Shown: positions 25,498 to 36,063 of the stretch, one piece after another
Layout: every line of letters starts with the position of its first letter
Numbering within the stretch: position 1 is the stretch's first letter
Origin: Parvibaculum sp.
Lineage (GTDB): Bacteria; Pseudomonadota; Alphaproteobacteria; Parvibaculales; Parvibaculaceae
Reading direction: 5' to 3'
NCBI RefSeq assembly: GCF_002684405.1
Contig: NZ_NYVD01000088.1
Coordinates: 1-41,922 of the forward strand
Length of the DNA stretch: 41,922 nt
The notes under the pieces: model-generated
Told to the model about the DNA's origin: nothing
Seen by the model: only the letters and a program-made list of their open reading frames with translations
The model's database searches: none
Program-made: the position numbers and the translations under genes

Positions 25498-26829
25498 TCA
25501 GTACTGCGCGTTCGCAGTGCTGTAGAGGCTGTCGCGATTATAAATGTCCGGGCGGAAATTGACCATGCCGTCGCCATCCACCCAGGCGGTGATGTATTTC
25601 AGGTGGATCGGCACAGCCTGTTTCAGGCTGACGGCCTGGAGATAGCCCTTGGCAATGGTGGCGTCGATGCGCCCCCGGTTCCAGCCGTCCTTGCCTTCGA
25701 GAAGCCATGAGGCGAGCGTGCGCACTTCCTTCACACGCACACATCCGGAAGAGAAGCTGCGCGAGCTGAGCTGAAAGAGATAGCGCGTCGGCGTGTCGTG
25801 CAGATAGACCGCATGCTGATTGGGGAAGTCGATCTTCACCCGTCCCAGCGCATTCCACTTGCCCGGATCCTGCCGCAGGTAATAGCGGTTGAAGGTGTCC
25901 GCCGACCAGTTGACCGAATAGGGATTGATCTCGCGCGCGGTCGCGCCCCACCCCGCCATCAGCTTGAAGCCGGCGCGCTTCAGATAGCCCGGATCGGCCT
26001 TGATCTTGGAGAGCTTGTCCTTGACTGCGATGGATTTCGGCACGAACCAGTAGGGGTTCAGAATGACCGAGCTGATGGCGCTCGACAGTTCCGGCGTCTG
26101 CCGGTCCCGCTTGCCGACGACGACACGCTGGCGGAACTCGACGCGGTTATCGGCAACCGCCTCCACTTCCTGCGCGGCGATGTTCACGAAGACATAGCGT
26201 TTGCTGCCCGCCACCTTGGCGACCATCTCCACGAGCCGGGAGCGGTTCTGGCGAAGCTGGGCAATACGCCGCGATACCGGCACATTCATCATTTCAAGCG
26301 TGCGCGGACCGACCACCCCGTCGGGCTTCAACCCGTTGCGGCGCTGAAAGCGCTTCACCGCGGCATCGACCTGCGGCGTGAAAAGAAAGGGATCGGCCTT
26401 GGAGGCCGTCATGTCGCCGCCCGCCACCAGCCGCTCGCGCAGCAGCGCGACGCGCCGATCGGTGACGCCGAGTTCGAGCTTCTCGCCCTGCGGGATGCGG
26501 GGCCAGCCGCCCCAGCTCTTGATTTTCTCGTAAAGCGCAATCGCGCGGTCCATGCGCTGGACGGCGTTGCTGCCAAGCGTCGGCGCCACGCTCTGGGCGA
26601 CCGGCACCTCGTCGATCTCGTCGGCCGCCGCCGCGGCGCTGCCGGGCGCATCCGCCGTGGACATCCCCGCATCGTCCACCGCCGGGGCATCCCAGGGATC
26701 GACCCAGGCATCGGCAGAGCCGTCGAGCCCTTGCGCCCGCGCGCCCACCGAAACGGCGGCGACGAAACAAAGCGCGAAGAGCGCCGTCGTAACGGCCCTG
26801 AACGGCATATATGAGAAAAAACGAACCAC
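25498..26829 (-). CDS. Murein L,D-transpeptidase (YcbB-like, peptidoglycan-binding domain plus YkuD)
   Basis: A 443-residue precursor. The signal peptide is about residues 8-32 (AVTTALFALCFVAAVSVGARAQ). It is followed by a low-complexity Ala/Asp-rich linker (35-85), a peptidoglycan-binding domain 1 (about 148-182, FTPQVDAAVKRFQRRNGLKP then DGVVGPRTLEMMN) and a YkuD catalytic domain (about 210-375) with His344 (VYLHDTPT) and Cys363 (SSGCVRV). It would form 3-3 cross-links or anchor proteins to peptidoglycan in the periplasm. The ldtR regulator lies 189 bp upstream on the same strand, a pairing known from Liberibacter and rhizobia. ATG 26808 (MPFRAV) is an alternative start. Confidence 0.93.
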   Translation of the reverse strand: MVRFFSYMPFRAVTTALFALCFVAAVSVGARAQGLDGSADAWVDPWDAPAVDDAGMSTADAPGSAAAAADEIDEVPVAQSVAPTLGSNAVQRMDRAIALYEKIKSWGGWPRIPQGEKLELGVTDRRVALLRERLVAGGDMTASKADPFLFTPQVDAAVKRFQRRNGLKPDGVVGPRTLEMMNVPVSRRIAQLRQNRSRLVEMVAKVAGSKRYVFVNIAAQEVEAVADNRVEFRQRVVVGKRDRQTPELSSAISSVILNPYWFVPKSIAVKDKLSKIKADPGYLKRAGFKLMAGWGATAREINPYSVNWSADTFNRYYLRQDPGKWNALGRVKIDFPNQHAVYLHDTPTRYLFQLSSRSFSSGCVRVKEVRTLASWLLEGKDGWNRGRIDATIAKGYLQAVSLKQAVPIHLKYITAWVDGDGMVNFRPDIYNRDSLYSTANAQY

Positions 26830-27018
26830 CGACCTGCTCTTTCCAGCCCCGCGCGCTTAAAGGCGCGCCCCCGGCATGTTTACCATTTTGGGACAGGGAG
26901 CGCGATTATTCATAACCCGCCGCGCCCGACATGGCCGAAAAAGGCACCAGGTGTTGCAGATGGGTGCATCGGGGGGCGACACATGTCCTCCCCATGCAAC
27001 CCTCATGCAAGCGGCACC

Positions 27019-27546
27019 TCAGAGGCGATAGCGGATCTGGTCGGTCCAGAAGCGTTCAAGCTTGAAAAGCGTCTGGTTGAGCTGACGCAGCTCTTCCACC
27101 GAGACGTCGCCCACTTCGGCGATCTGGCCGCAATGCTTGTCGTAAAGCTGGTCGATCACCGCGCAAATCTCGCGGCCCTTGTCCGTCAGGCGCACACGCA
27201 CCGAACGGCGGTCCACATTGGAGCGCTGGTGATTGATATAGCCCGTCTCCACAAGCTTCTTCAGGTTGTAGGAGACATTGGAGCCCAGATAATGGCCGCG
27301 CGTCTTCAATTCGCCCGCCGTCATTTCCGAATCGCCGATGTTGAAGAGCAGCAACGCCTGGACGGAGTTGATTTCGGAGCAATCCTGGCGCTCCAGCTCA
27401 TCCTTGATCACATCGAGGAGGCGGCGGTGCAGACGCTCGACATAGGTCAGAGCTTCCAGATAGGTCGTTTTCGACGCTTCGTCATTCTGATTGGCGTCTT
27501 CACCGTCGCGGATAACCGGGTTCGGCTTCATTTGTGTGGCACCCAT
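27019..27546 (-). CDS. ldtR: LdtR-type MarR-family regulator
   Basis: A 175-residue MarR protein: dimer helices YLEALTYVERLHRRLLDVIK, then the winged helix MTAGELKTRGHYLGSNVSYN with LKKLVETGYINHQRSNVDRR and the wing VRVRLTDKG. This closely fits LdtR, which controls an L,D-transpeptidase in Liberibacter and Sinorhizobium, and an L,D-transpeptidase gene follows. A six-base hairpin and two 18-bp direct repeats lie immediately upstream and are candidate operators. ATG 27531 (MKPNP) is an alternative start. Confidence 0.88.
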   Translation of the reverse strand: MGATQMKPNPVIRDGEDANQNDEASKTTYLEALTYVERLHRRLLDVIKDELERQDCSEINSVQALLLFNIGDSEMTAGELKTRGHYLGSNVSYNLKKLVETGYINHQRSNVDRRSVRVRLTDKGREICAVIDQLYDKHCGQIAEVGDVSVEELRQLNQTLFKLERFWTDQIRYRL

Positions 27547-27557
27547 GAATTCGGCCT

Positions 27558-27598
27558 AAGCAAGCTGTTACACATGGCCCAAGCTAGCTGTTACACAT
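27558..27598. promoter_or_regulatory. Tandem 18-bp direct repeats upstream of ldtR
   Basis: On the minus strand the unit ATGTGTAACAGCTWGCTT occurs twice (27581-27598 and 27558-27575), with one mismatch and a 23-bp period, about two helix turns. It ends 11 bp before the ldtR start. A perfect hairpin CGGGTC/GACCCG follows at 27600-27615. The position suggests an autoregulatory operator array or promoter element; binding by LdtR is inferred. Confidence 0.55.
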
Positions 27599-27698
27599 CC
27601 GGGTCTTCTGACCCGACTCGCCGAAAAACATAGCTGCGCGGTACTAATGATGGCTTAAAGCCTGTTCATTTCCGTGCGAATTTGAGCCAATTGCAGGC

Positions 27699-28595
27699 TT
27701 ATTTACCCAATTTTCCCTGAATGAGCCGGATGATCCCCGAAAAATCGAGGGAGTCCGCGCCTGCCGCCTCCATCAGCGTATAGAGCTGCTCCGCCGCGCC
27801 GCCGAGCGGGGTCGCCGCCCTGACGCCCGTCGCGGCCTCCTGCGCAAGGCGGAGATCCTTGAGCATCATGCCGGCGGAAAAGCCCGGCTGGTAATTGCGG
27901 TTGGAGGGCGCCGCCGGCACCGGCCCCGGCACGGGGCAATAGGAGGTCATGGACCAGCACTGGCCCGAGGCGGTGGAGGAAATGTCGAAGAGCGTCTGCG
28001 CATCGAGACCCAGCTTCTCGCCGAGATTGAAGGCTTCGCAAACGCCGATCATGGAAATGCCAAGGATCATGTTGTTGCAGACCTTGGCGACCTGACCGTT
28101 CCCCGCCTGCCCCGCATGGAAGATATTCTTGCCCATGACGTCGAGCACGGGCTTTGCCTTCTCGAAGGCCAATGCCTCGCCGCCGACCATGAAGGTGAGC
28201 GTGCCGGCCTCCGCGCCGCCGACGCCGCCCGACACCGGCGCATCGACCATCAGCATGCCCGCCTCTTCTGCCGCGGCAATCACCTCGCGTGCCGAGGGCA
28301 CGTCGATGGTGGAGCTGTCGATGAAGAGCGTGCCTTTCCCGGCGGCGGCAAGCAGGCCGTCTTCGCCCAGATAGACCGATTTCACATGCGCGCCCGCGGG
28401 CAGCATGGTGACGACGAACTCCGAGCCCTTCACCACATCGGCAGCGGTCGACGCCGCGCTTGCGCCCGCCTCGACAAGCTTTGCGACAGCATCCTTCGAC
28501 AGGTCGAAGACGGTGAGCTTGTGTCCCGCCTTGACGAGGTTGAGCGCCATGGGGCCGCCCATATTGCCGAGACCGATAAATCCGATTGCCGCCAT
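27699..28595 (-). CDS. mmsB: 3-hydroxyisobutyrate dehydrogenase
   Basis: A 298-residue NAD-dependent beta-hydroxyacid dehydrogenase that oxidises 3-hydroxyisobutyrate to methylmalonate semialdehyde in valine catabolism. GFIGLGNMGGPMALNLVKAG (4-23) is the NAD-binding motif, VDAPVSGGVGGAEAGTL (117-133) binds substrate, and Lys171 (NGQVAKVCNNM) is catalytic. It is the last gene of the operon acyl-CoA dehydrogenase, hydroxyisobutyryl-CoA hydrolase, mmsB, which supports the specific substrate over the related tartronate-semialdehyde enzymes. Confidence 0.93.
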   Translation of the reverse strand: MAAIGFIGLGNMGGPMALNLVKAGHKLTVFDLSKDAVAKLVEAGASAASTAADVVKGSEFVVTMLPAGAHVKSVYLGEDGLLAAAGKGTLFIDSSTIDVPSAREVIAAAEEAGMLMVDAPVSGGVGGAEAGTLTFMVGGEALAFEKAKPVLDVMGKNIFHAGQAGNGQVAKVCNNMILGISMIGVCEAFNLGEKLGLDAQTLFDISSTASGQCWSMTSYCPVPGPVPAAPSNRNYQPGFSAGMMLKDLRLAQEAATGVRAATPLGGAAEQLYTLMEAAGADSLDFSGIIRLIQGKLGK

Positions 28596-28644
28596 TGTCG
28601 TCTCCTCCTGCCTGAACTTTTAGGGGCCCTTGTTGCGCCGGGCC

Positions 28645-29691
28645 TTAGAGCAACGCTTCCTTGCCGTCGCCCGAGAAATAAGTGTCGATTTCATCGGGCG
28701 TCACATCGGCAAGCGTCGCCGGTTTCCATTGCGGCGCGCCGTCCTTGTCGAGAATGGTCGCGCGCACGCCTTCGTAAAAATCATGCCCCGCAAAGAAGGA
28801 CTGGGTAAGACGATATTCCAGCGCCATGGCCGCCTCGAAATCGAGATCGCGCCCTTCGCGGATCTGGCGGCAGGCGACCAGCGTGCTGAGCGGCGATTTG
28901 CCTTCGATGGTGTCTGCGGTTTTCACGGCCCATTCATCGCCTGCGTTTCGCAAGGACGCGACGATTTCCGTTACCGACGGCGCGACGAAATGCCGGTCGA
29001 TAGCCTCATGCAAATCGGCGAGCGGCGCGGTTTCCGTATCCACTTCGACTTCCTGAAGCGCCTCGCGCAAATTCGTGCCGCCGCACAGCCGGTCTTTCAG
29101 CGTCTCCAGCGAGGCGGACGGCACATAGGTGTCCGCAATGCCCGCATAGATCGCATCTGCCGCCTTGAGGCGCGCGCCGGTCAGCCCGAGATAAAGGCCG
29201 GTTTCGCCCGGGCAGCGCGGCAGGAAATAGGTGCCGCCGACATCCGGGAAAAGGCCGATGCCCGTCTCCGGCATGGCGAAGGTGAGACGCTCGGTCGCGA
29301 TCCGCATCGATCCGTGAACGGACAGACCGACGCCGCCGCCCATATTCACGCCGTCCATCAGCGCGACATAAGGCTTCGGGAAACGCTTGATGGCGATATT
29401 GAGGAGATATTCCTCTTTCCAGAAGTCGAGCGCCGTGCGGTCCTTCGCGCGGCCCCAGTCATGCAGCGCGCGAATATCGCCGCCCGCGCAAAAGCCCTTC
29501 TCGCCCGCGCCCTCGATGATGACGAGCTGGATGCTGTCATCCTTTGCCCATGCATCGAGCTGGGGATGAATGAGCCGCACCATGCCGAGCGTCAGCGCAT
29601 TGAGCGCCTTGGGACGGTTCAGCGTGATGATGCCCGCCACGCCGCGCTTTTCGAACAGGACTTCTTCGCTCTTGGGTGCTTCATCGGACAT
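28645..29691 (-). CDS. 3-hydroxyisobutyryl-CoA hydrolase
   Basis: A 348-residue crotonase-superfamily hydrolase (HIBCH type). GFCAGGDIRALHDWG (66-80) and VNMGGGVGLSVHGSMRIATE (115-134) form the oxyanion hole. Glu142 and Asp150 in MPETGIGLFPDVGGTYFLPR are the hydrolase-specific catalytic residues. It frees 3-hydroxyisobutyrate from CoA in valine breakdown. It lies 14 bp after the acyl-CoA dehydrogenase gene and 49 bp before mmsB. Confidence 0.94.
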   Translation of the reverse strand: MSDEAPKSEEVLFEKRGVAGIITLNRPKALNALTLGMVRLIHPQLDAWAKDDSIQLVIIEGAGEKGFCAGGDIRALHDWGRAKDRTALDFWKEEYLLNIAIKRFPKPYVALMDGVNMGGGVGLSVHGSMRIATERLTFAMPETGIGLFPDVGGTYFLPRCPGETGLYLGLTGARLKAADAIYAGIADTYVPSASLETLKDRLCGGTNLREALQEVEVDTETAPLADLHEAIDRHFVAPSVTEIVASLRNAGDEWAVKTADTIEGKSPLSTLVACRQIREGRDLDFEAAMALEYRLTQSFFAGHDFYEGVRATILDKDGAPQWKPATLADVTPDEIDTYFSGDGKEALL

Positions 29692-29693
29692 GA

Positions 29694-32030
<2,337 letters not shown>

Positions 32031-32033
32031 CGC

Positions 32034-32498
32034 CTAGAAACCGTCAAAGCCTGCCAGTATGAGCGAGGCTTCGCCGTGAAGCGCGGATAGACCGCCCGCG
32101 CTTTCCAGCATCTCCGCCAACTGGTCGACCGCATGGGCGCGGTCGTCCCAGCTCGCCTTGTCGTCGAGCCGGGAAAACATCAGTTCGTAACGCCCGGGAA
32201 AATCGCGCGCGAAATCGAGATAGGCGCGCTTCTTTCGCGCCGCACCGCCGACCGCGTCCACATCTTCAAGCAGCATGTCGAGGCTTTCCACCGCGACCGC
32301 GCCGAGCAAGGCATCCAGATTGTTGAAATGACGGTAAGGCGCAGCCTCAGAAACGCCCGCCCGCCGCGCCGCTTCGCGAAGGGTCAGCGCATCGCGGCCG
32401 CGAATGTCCAGAAGCGTCGCCGCCGCATCCATCAGCGCCTGTCTGAGGTCGCCATGATGATAGGCGGTCTTCTGACCGCGCATCCGGGCCCGAGCCAT
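32034..32498 (-). CDS. TetR-family transcriptional regulator (short)
   Basis: A 154-residue protein. The N-terminal helix-turn-helix is complete: HHGDLRQALMDAAATLLDIR, LTLREAARRAGVSEAAPYRH and FNNLDALLGAV. The ligand domain is only about 90 residues and ends in ALHGEASLILAGFDGF, shorter than the usual 120-140, so it may be a compact or C-terminally shortened member. GGGGGA seven bases before ATG 32498 fixes the start. A 21-bp inverted repeat lies just upstream. It converges with hemB (3-bp gap) and is downstream of ornithine decarboxylase. The target is unknown. Confidence 0.85.
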   Translation of the reverse strand: MARARMRGQKTAYHHGDLRQALMDAAATLLDIRGRDALTLREAARRAGVSEAAPYRHFNNLDALLGAVAVESLDMLLEDVDAVGGAARKKRAYLDFARDFPGRYELMFSRLDDKASWDDRAHAVDQLAEMLESAGGLSALHGEASLILAGFDGF

Positions 32499-32528
32499 CT
32501 GCGTTCCCCCTTTGTGCCCAACAACCCA

Positions 32529-32549
32529 AATGTTATCGATGTTAACATT
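32529..32549. promoter_or_regulatory. Candidate TetR operator
   Basis: AATGTTA (32529-32535) and TAACATT (32543-32549) are exact inverted repeats with a 7-base spacer. A nested perfect palindrome ATGTTAACAT lies at 32539-32548. The site is 30 bp upstream of the tetR start codon, in an AT-rich patch between two GC-rich genes, as expected for autoregulation. Confidence 0.6.
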
Positions 32550-32601
32550 GAAAGTAAACCTCAACGGGAGAACGCTCCGTGAACGGAACATGACATAATC
32601 G

Positions 32602-33783
32602 TTAAAACTCGAAATCGCTATGGGTGCCGTCGATGCGGACGATCGTATCGGTGACGAAACCATTGAAGCCGGTCTGCATACCGATGGAATAGGCTCCCAT
32701 CAGACCGAACTCGATCCAGTCGCCTTCCTGAATATTGTCCGGCAAATGGAAAGGCAGCTTCAGCACATCGAGGCTGTCGCAGGTCGGTCCGAAAATCCGG
32801 AACGGCTGGAGATGACCGGCAAGCGGCTCTCCGCCCCCGCCTTTCTTGCGGCGGATGGCACGGACCGGCGGATCGAGATCGCCGTCTCGGATTTCAGACA
32901 GACAGCCGTAAATGCCGTCATTGATATAAAGATCGTTGCCCTTGCGCAGATGAACCTGCGTCAGCACCGAGCAGCCATTGGCGACCAGCGCACGGCCCGG
33001 CTCGCCCATCAGCGGCACGGTGATCCCGAGCCGGTCTTTCGTCTCCCTGACGACATCGAAATAGTCCTGCAGCGGCGGCACGTCCATCTTGTAGCGCGCC
33101 GGGAAGCCGCCACCCACATCGAGATATTCGAGCGGCACGCCCGCTTTCCCGGCGACATCCATGGCAAGCTCCATGGCGATGCGGAACGCATCCGGATCCA
33201 GACACTGGCTGCCGACATGGAAGGCCAGCGCGGTACGGCAGCCGCGCCGGTTGGCCTCCTTCAGCAGCGCCACCCCGTCATCCGGCGGCGCGCCGAATTT
33301 CGCGGAAAGATTATAGACCGCCCTGCCCTTGGGCGTGGAAAGACGGACCTCGATGGTGACGTCGGTGCCCGCATACTGGATCACCTTGTCGAGCTCATGC
33401 ATGTCGTCTACGACGAAATCCTTGAGCCCGTAGACATCGACTGCGCTGTCCAGCGCGCCGCGCCCCTTTACCGGATGGTTGAAATAGCAATGCGCATCCG
33501 GGAACTGCTCCGTCACCCTGGCGATTTCGAAGATGGACGCCGTGTCGAAATGATCGATCCCGCCTTCCGACAAGGCGCGCAGCACATAATGATGCGGGTT
33601 GCACTTCACCGCATAGAGAACCGTGCCGGGGAACCCCTCGACAAAGGTCCGCGCCCGCTCGCGCAGGATATCGGGAAACACACAGAACACCGGATAGGAC
33701 GGGTTCAGCCGGTCGATCACATCGTCGACGGATGCAAACCGCGTTTCGCGCGATTGCCTGCTGCGGACCTGCTGTTCGCTCAT
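32602..33783 (-). CDS. Ornithine/lysine decarboxylase, fold III (alanine-racemase-like)
   Basis: A 393-residue PLP enzyme. The PLP lysine is Lys60 (VLYAVKCNPHHYVLRAL), the active-site cysteine motif is FGPTCDSLDVL, and GGGFPARY and GEPGRALVANG bind the phosphate. It makes putrescine from ornithine, possibly cadaverine from lysine. The family is the eukaryote-like ODC common in alphaproteobacteria. The upstream gene ends 38 bp before it, too close for the speF-type RNA leader sometimes found upstream of such genes. Confidence 0.92.
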   Translation of the reverse strand: MSEQQVRSRQSRETRFASVDDVIDRLNPSYPVFCVFPDILRERARTFVEGFPGTVLYAVKCNPHHYVLRALSEGGIDHFDTASIFEIARVTEQFPDAHCYFNHPVKGRGALDSAVDVYGLKDFVVDDMHELDKVIQYAGTDVTIEVRLSTPKGRAVYNLSAKFGAPPDDGVALLKEANRRGCRTALAFHVGSQCLDPDAFRIAMELAMDVAGKAGVPLEYLDVGGGFPARYKMDVPPLQDYFDVVRETKDRLGITVPLMGEPGRALVANGCSVLTQVHLRKGNDLYINDGIYGCLSEIRDGDLDPPVRAIRRKKGGGGEPLAGHLQPFRIFGPTCDSLDVLKLPFHLPDNIQEGDWIEFGLMGAYSIGMQTGFNGFVTDTIVRIDGTHSDFEF

Positions 33784-33821
33784 CGCCGTCTCCTGTTCTG
33801 CCTGTTATTAGGCAATTGACC

Positions 33822-34706
33822 TCAGTTCTTCTTGTTGAAGCTTTCAAGCCGCGCGATGAGGCTCGACGTATCCCAGCGATTGCCGCCCATGCTCTGCACT
33901 TCGCCGTAAAACTGATCGACAAGCGCCGTCACCGGCAGGCTCGACCCGTTGCGGCGCGCCTCCGCAAGACAAATGCCCAGATCCTTGCGCATCCAGTCCA
34001 CGGCAAAGCCGTGATTGAACTCACCCTCTATCATGGTCTTGTAACGGTTCTCCATCTGCCAGCTCTGCGCCGCGCCCTTGGAGATGACCTCGATGACGGC
34101 TTCGGGATCGAGCCCCGCCGCCTTGGCGAAATGAATGCCTTCCGAAAGCCCTTCCACGAGACCCGCAATGCAGATCTGGTTGACCATCTTGGTGAGTTGG
34201 CCCGCGCCGGAACCGCCCAGCAGCTTCACGGAGCGCGCAAAGCAGTCGATGACGGGTTCGGCTTTCGCAAACGCGGCCTCGTCGCCGCCGCACATAACGG
34301 TGAGGACGCCGTTCTCCGCCCCCGCCTGCCCGCCGGAAATCGGCGCATCGATGAACGCGATGCCCCGCTCGGCTCCGGCGGCGTAAAGCTCGCGCGCGAC
34401 CTCGGCAGACGCCGTGGTGTGATCGACAAAAACCGTCCCGCTTTCCATGCCGTGATAGGCGCCGTCCGGCCCGGTCACGACCTCGCGCAGATCGTCGTCA
34501 TTGCCGACACAGGCAAACACGATCTCCGCGCCCGCCACGGCCTGCTTCGGCGTCGGCGCGGAGGCGCCGCCATATTCGGCGACCCATTTTTCGGCCTTGG
34601 CGGCGGTGCGGTTATAGACGGTGACCTCGTGGCCGGCCTTCTTGAGATGACCCGCCATGGGATAGCCCATGACACCGAGACCCAGAAACGCCACCTTCAT
34701 CGCCAT
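33822..34706 (-). CDS. NAD(P)-dependent beta-hydroxyacid dehydrogenase
   Basis: A 294-residue relative of 3-hydroxyisobutyrate and tartronate-semialdehyde reductases: VAFLGLGVMGYPMAGHLKKAG (NAD motif, starting at residue 5), IDAPISGGQAGAENG (119-133) and catalytic Lys173 (GQLTKMVNQ). Unlike mmsB it is not in a valine operon, so the substrate is open; 2-hydroxy-3-oxopropionate, succinic semialdehyde or glyoxylate are possible. It is 38 bp upstream of ornithine decarboxylase on the same strand and could be co-transcribed with it. Confidence 0.88.
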   Translation of the reverse strand: MAMKVAFLGLGVMGYPMAGHLKKAGHEVTVYNRTAAKAEKWVAEYGGASAPTPKQAVAGAEIVFACVGNDDDLREVVTGPDGAYHGMESGTVFVDHTTASAEVARELYAAGAERGIAFIDAPISGGQAGAENGVLTVMCGGDEAAFAKAEPVIDCFARSVKLLGGSGAGQLTKMVNQICIAGLVEGLSEGIHFAKAAGLDPEAVIEVISKGAAQSWQMENRYKTMIEGEFNHGFAVDWMRKDLGICLAEARRNGSSLPVTALVDQFYGEVQSMGGNRWDTSSLIARLESFNKKN

Positions 34707-34789
34707 ATCGTCACTCCATCTTCGATCCGCAAAGGAGTGGCATATGTATCAGGCGAAATCCGGGCCGTCCAAAAGGCGCGTGGCGCGCC

Positions 34790-35650
34790 TCAGCGGGACG
34801 TCATGATGATGCGGCCCTGGCCGGCGAGATCGCCGCTGCGGCAGATGAGCGAGGAGCGTGCCGAACAGGGCGCGTAATAGAGGCGCAGAAGGTCGCCATC
34901 CAGCGTCATGTCGAAGCAGTCCTCGGCGCCGTACTGGATCTCCGACGAGCTGAAGCAGAAGCGGTTATCCTCGATCCACCATTTGCCCGACCCTGATTTG
35001 TGCTTCTCGCTGGAATATTCCTTCAGATAATTCGTGGCGAGATACTGGGTCAGATCCACTTCCATGCTGCCGTCGGCATCGAGCTCCAGCGTCATGTTGA
35101 TGAGCTTGTTGGAGCCCTGCCGCTCGATACGGCCCATTTCGAGCTTCAGCGTCTTGCCCATCATCTGCGAGCGAATCTGACCGCCGGTCAGCGCATTGCC
35201 CTTGCGGTTGAGGATGGTCTTCTTTGCATCGCCCCCGGCACCGCCGCCTTTGCCGCCCTCGACGCCATTGCCCGCGGAGGCCTGCGGCTCTTCCTGCGGT
35301 TGAGGCACGGGTTCGGGTTTCCGCTCCGGCTTGGGCAAGGGTTTGTCCGCCTTGCGCACCGCCTGTTCCGGCTTCGGCTTGGGCGGTTCCGGTTTCTTCA
35401 CTTCCGGTTTCGGCTGCGGCTTCGCCGCCGCCTTGCGCGGACGCGGCGCGGCATAGCGGTCGTTCATCGAGCCCGCGGCAAGCTGGAAGGTCACGGAATC
35501 GCCGCCGCCCGGACCGGGCCCGCCGAAAATGCCGCCCGCCATGGTCAGCCAGAAGAAGAGCGCCAGATGCAGCAGCACCGCCGCGACCAGAAATCCGCGC
35601 AGGCGCGGCTGCGGCACGGCGGTCGCATTTTCGTCCCACGCCACGCTCAT
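34790..35650 (-). CDS. TonB-like envelope protein with a non-TonB C-terminal domain
   Basis: A 286-residue protein. A single N-terminal helix (about 19-40, FLVAAVLLHLALFFWLTMAG) is followed by a long proline/lysine linker (about 70-120, PKPEVKKPEPPKPKPEQ and similar), the hallmark of TonB/TolA-type energy transducers. The C-terminus (about 165-286) is not a TonB domain: it has LDADGSMEVDLTQ, GKWWIEDNRFCF and DCFDMTLDGDLLRLYYAP with four cysteines, a pattern reminiscent of small extracytoplasmic lipocalin-like domains. It overlaps the upstream exbD by 4 bp, so it belongs to the Ton-like operon. The partner in the envelope is unknown. Confidence 0.8.
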   Translation of the reverse strand: MSVAWDENATAVPQPRLRGFLVAAVLLHLALFFWLTMAGGIFGGPGPGGGDSVTFQLAAGSMNDRYAAPRPRKAAAKPQPKPEVKKPEPPKPKPEQAVRKADKPLPKPERKPEPVPQPQEEPQASAGNGVEGGKGGGAGGDAKKTILNRKGNALTGGQIRSQMMGKTLKLEMGRIERQGSNKLINMTLELDADGSMEVDLTQYLATNYLKEYSSEKHKSGSGKWWIEDNRFCFSSSEIQYGAEDCFDMTLDGDLLRLYYAPCSARSSLICRSGDLAGQGRIIMTSR

Positions 35651-36063
35651 GAGCCGCGCTCCGTCAGCAACGTCACCTGCTGCACGCCGGCGCCGCGCAA
35701 TCCTTCCATCAGCGTCAGCACGCTTTCAGCGGGCGCGGCCTGGTCGGCCTTGATGGACACGCGCGACTTGTCCTTGTCCTTCATGAAGTCCTTCAGCATG
35801 AAGCCCGCGAGCGACGGCTCCATCACCTGCTCGCCGACCCAGACGAAACCGTCCGCCTCCACGTATAGCGTGACCTTCTGCGGCGGGGCCGGATCGTCAA
35901 TCGTCCCGCTCGGCAGGTTCACGCCCACTTCGCTGGTCTCGCCCAGCGTGCCCGCCAGCAGAAAGAAGATCAGCAGCAGGAACACGACATTGATGAGCGG
36001 GATCGTCGTCTCGAACTCCCGCCGCGGCGCGGGCGCGCCATCCTGTTCGTCGAATTCGATCAT
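35647..36063 (-). CDS. ExbD/TolR-family protein with Asn in place of the proton-channel Asp
   Basis: A 138-residue ExbD/TolR protein with one transmembrane helix (TIPLINVVFLLLIFFLLAGT, about 20-39) and a periplasmic domain. Active ExbD and TolR carry an essential Asp in this helix (PLIDVVF). Here it is Asn25, and the codon is AAT on the coding strand. Everything else in the helix is conserved. It probably pairs with the downstream-coupled partner rather than acting alone. It overlaps exbD2 upstream (ATGA) and the TonB-like gene downstream (ATGA). Confidence 0.9.
   Translation of the reverse strand: MIEFDEQDGAPAPRREFETTIPLINVVFLLLIFFLLAGTLGETSEVGVNLPSGTIDDPAPPQKVTLYVEADGFVWVGEQVMEPSLAGFMLKDFMKDKDKSRVSIKADQAAPAESVLTLMEGLRGAGVQQVTLLTERGS

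Noticed and set aside
27658-27700. Terminator after mmsB (AAGCCTG/CAGGCTT)
   Set aside because: The 29-base loop, overlap with the stop codon and lack of a T-tract make it unconvincing.
33784-33821. speF-type RNA leader before ornithine decarboxylase
   Set aside because: Only 38 bp separate it from the upstream gene, too short to hold the element.
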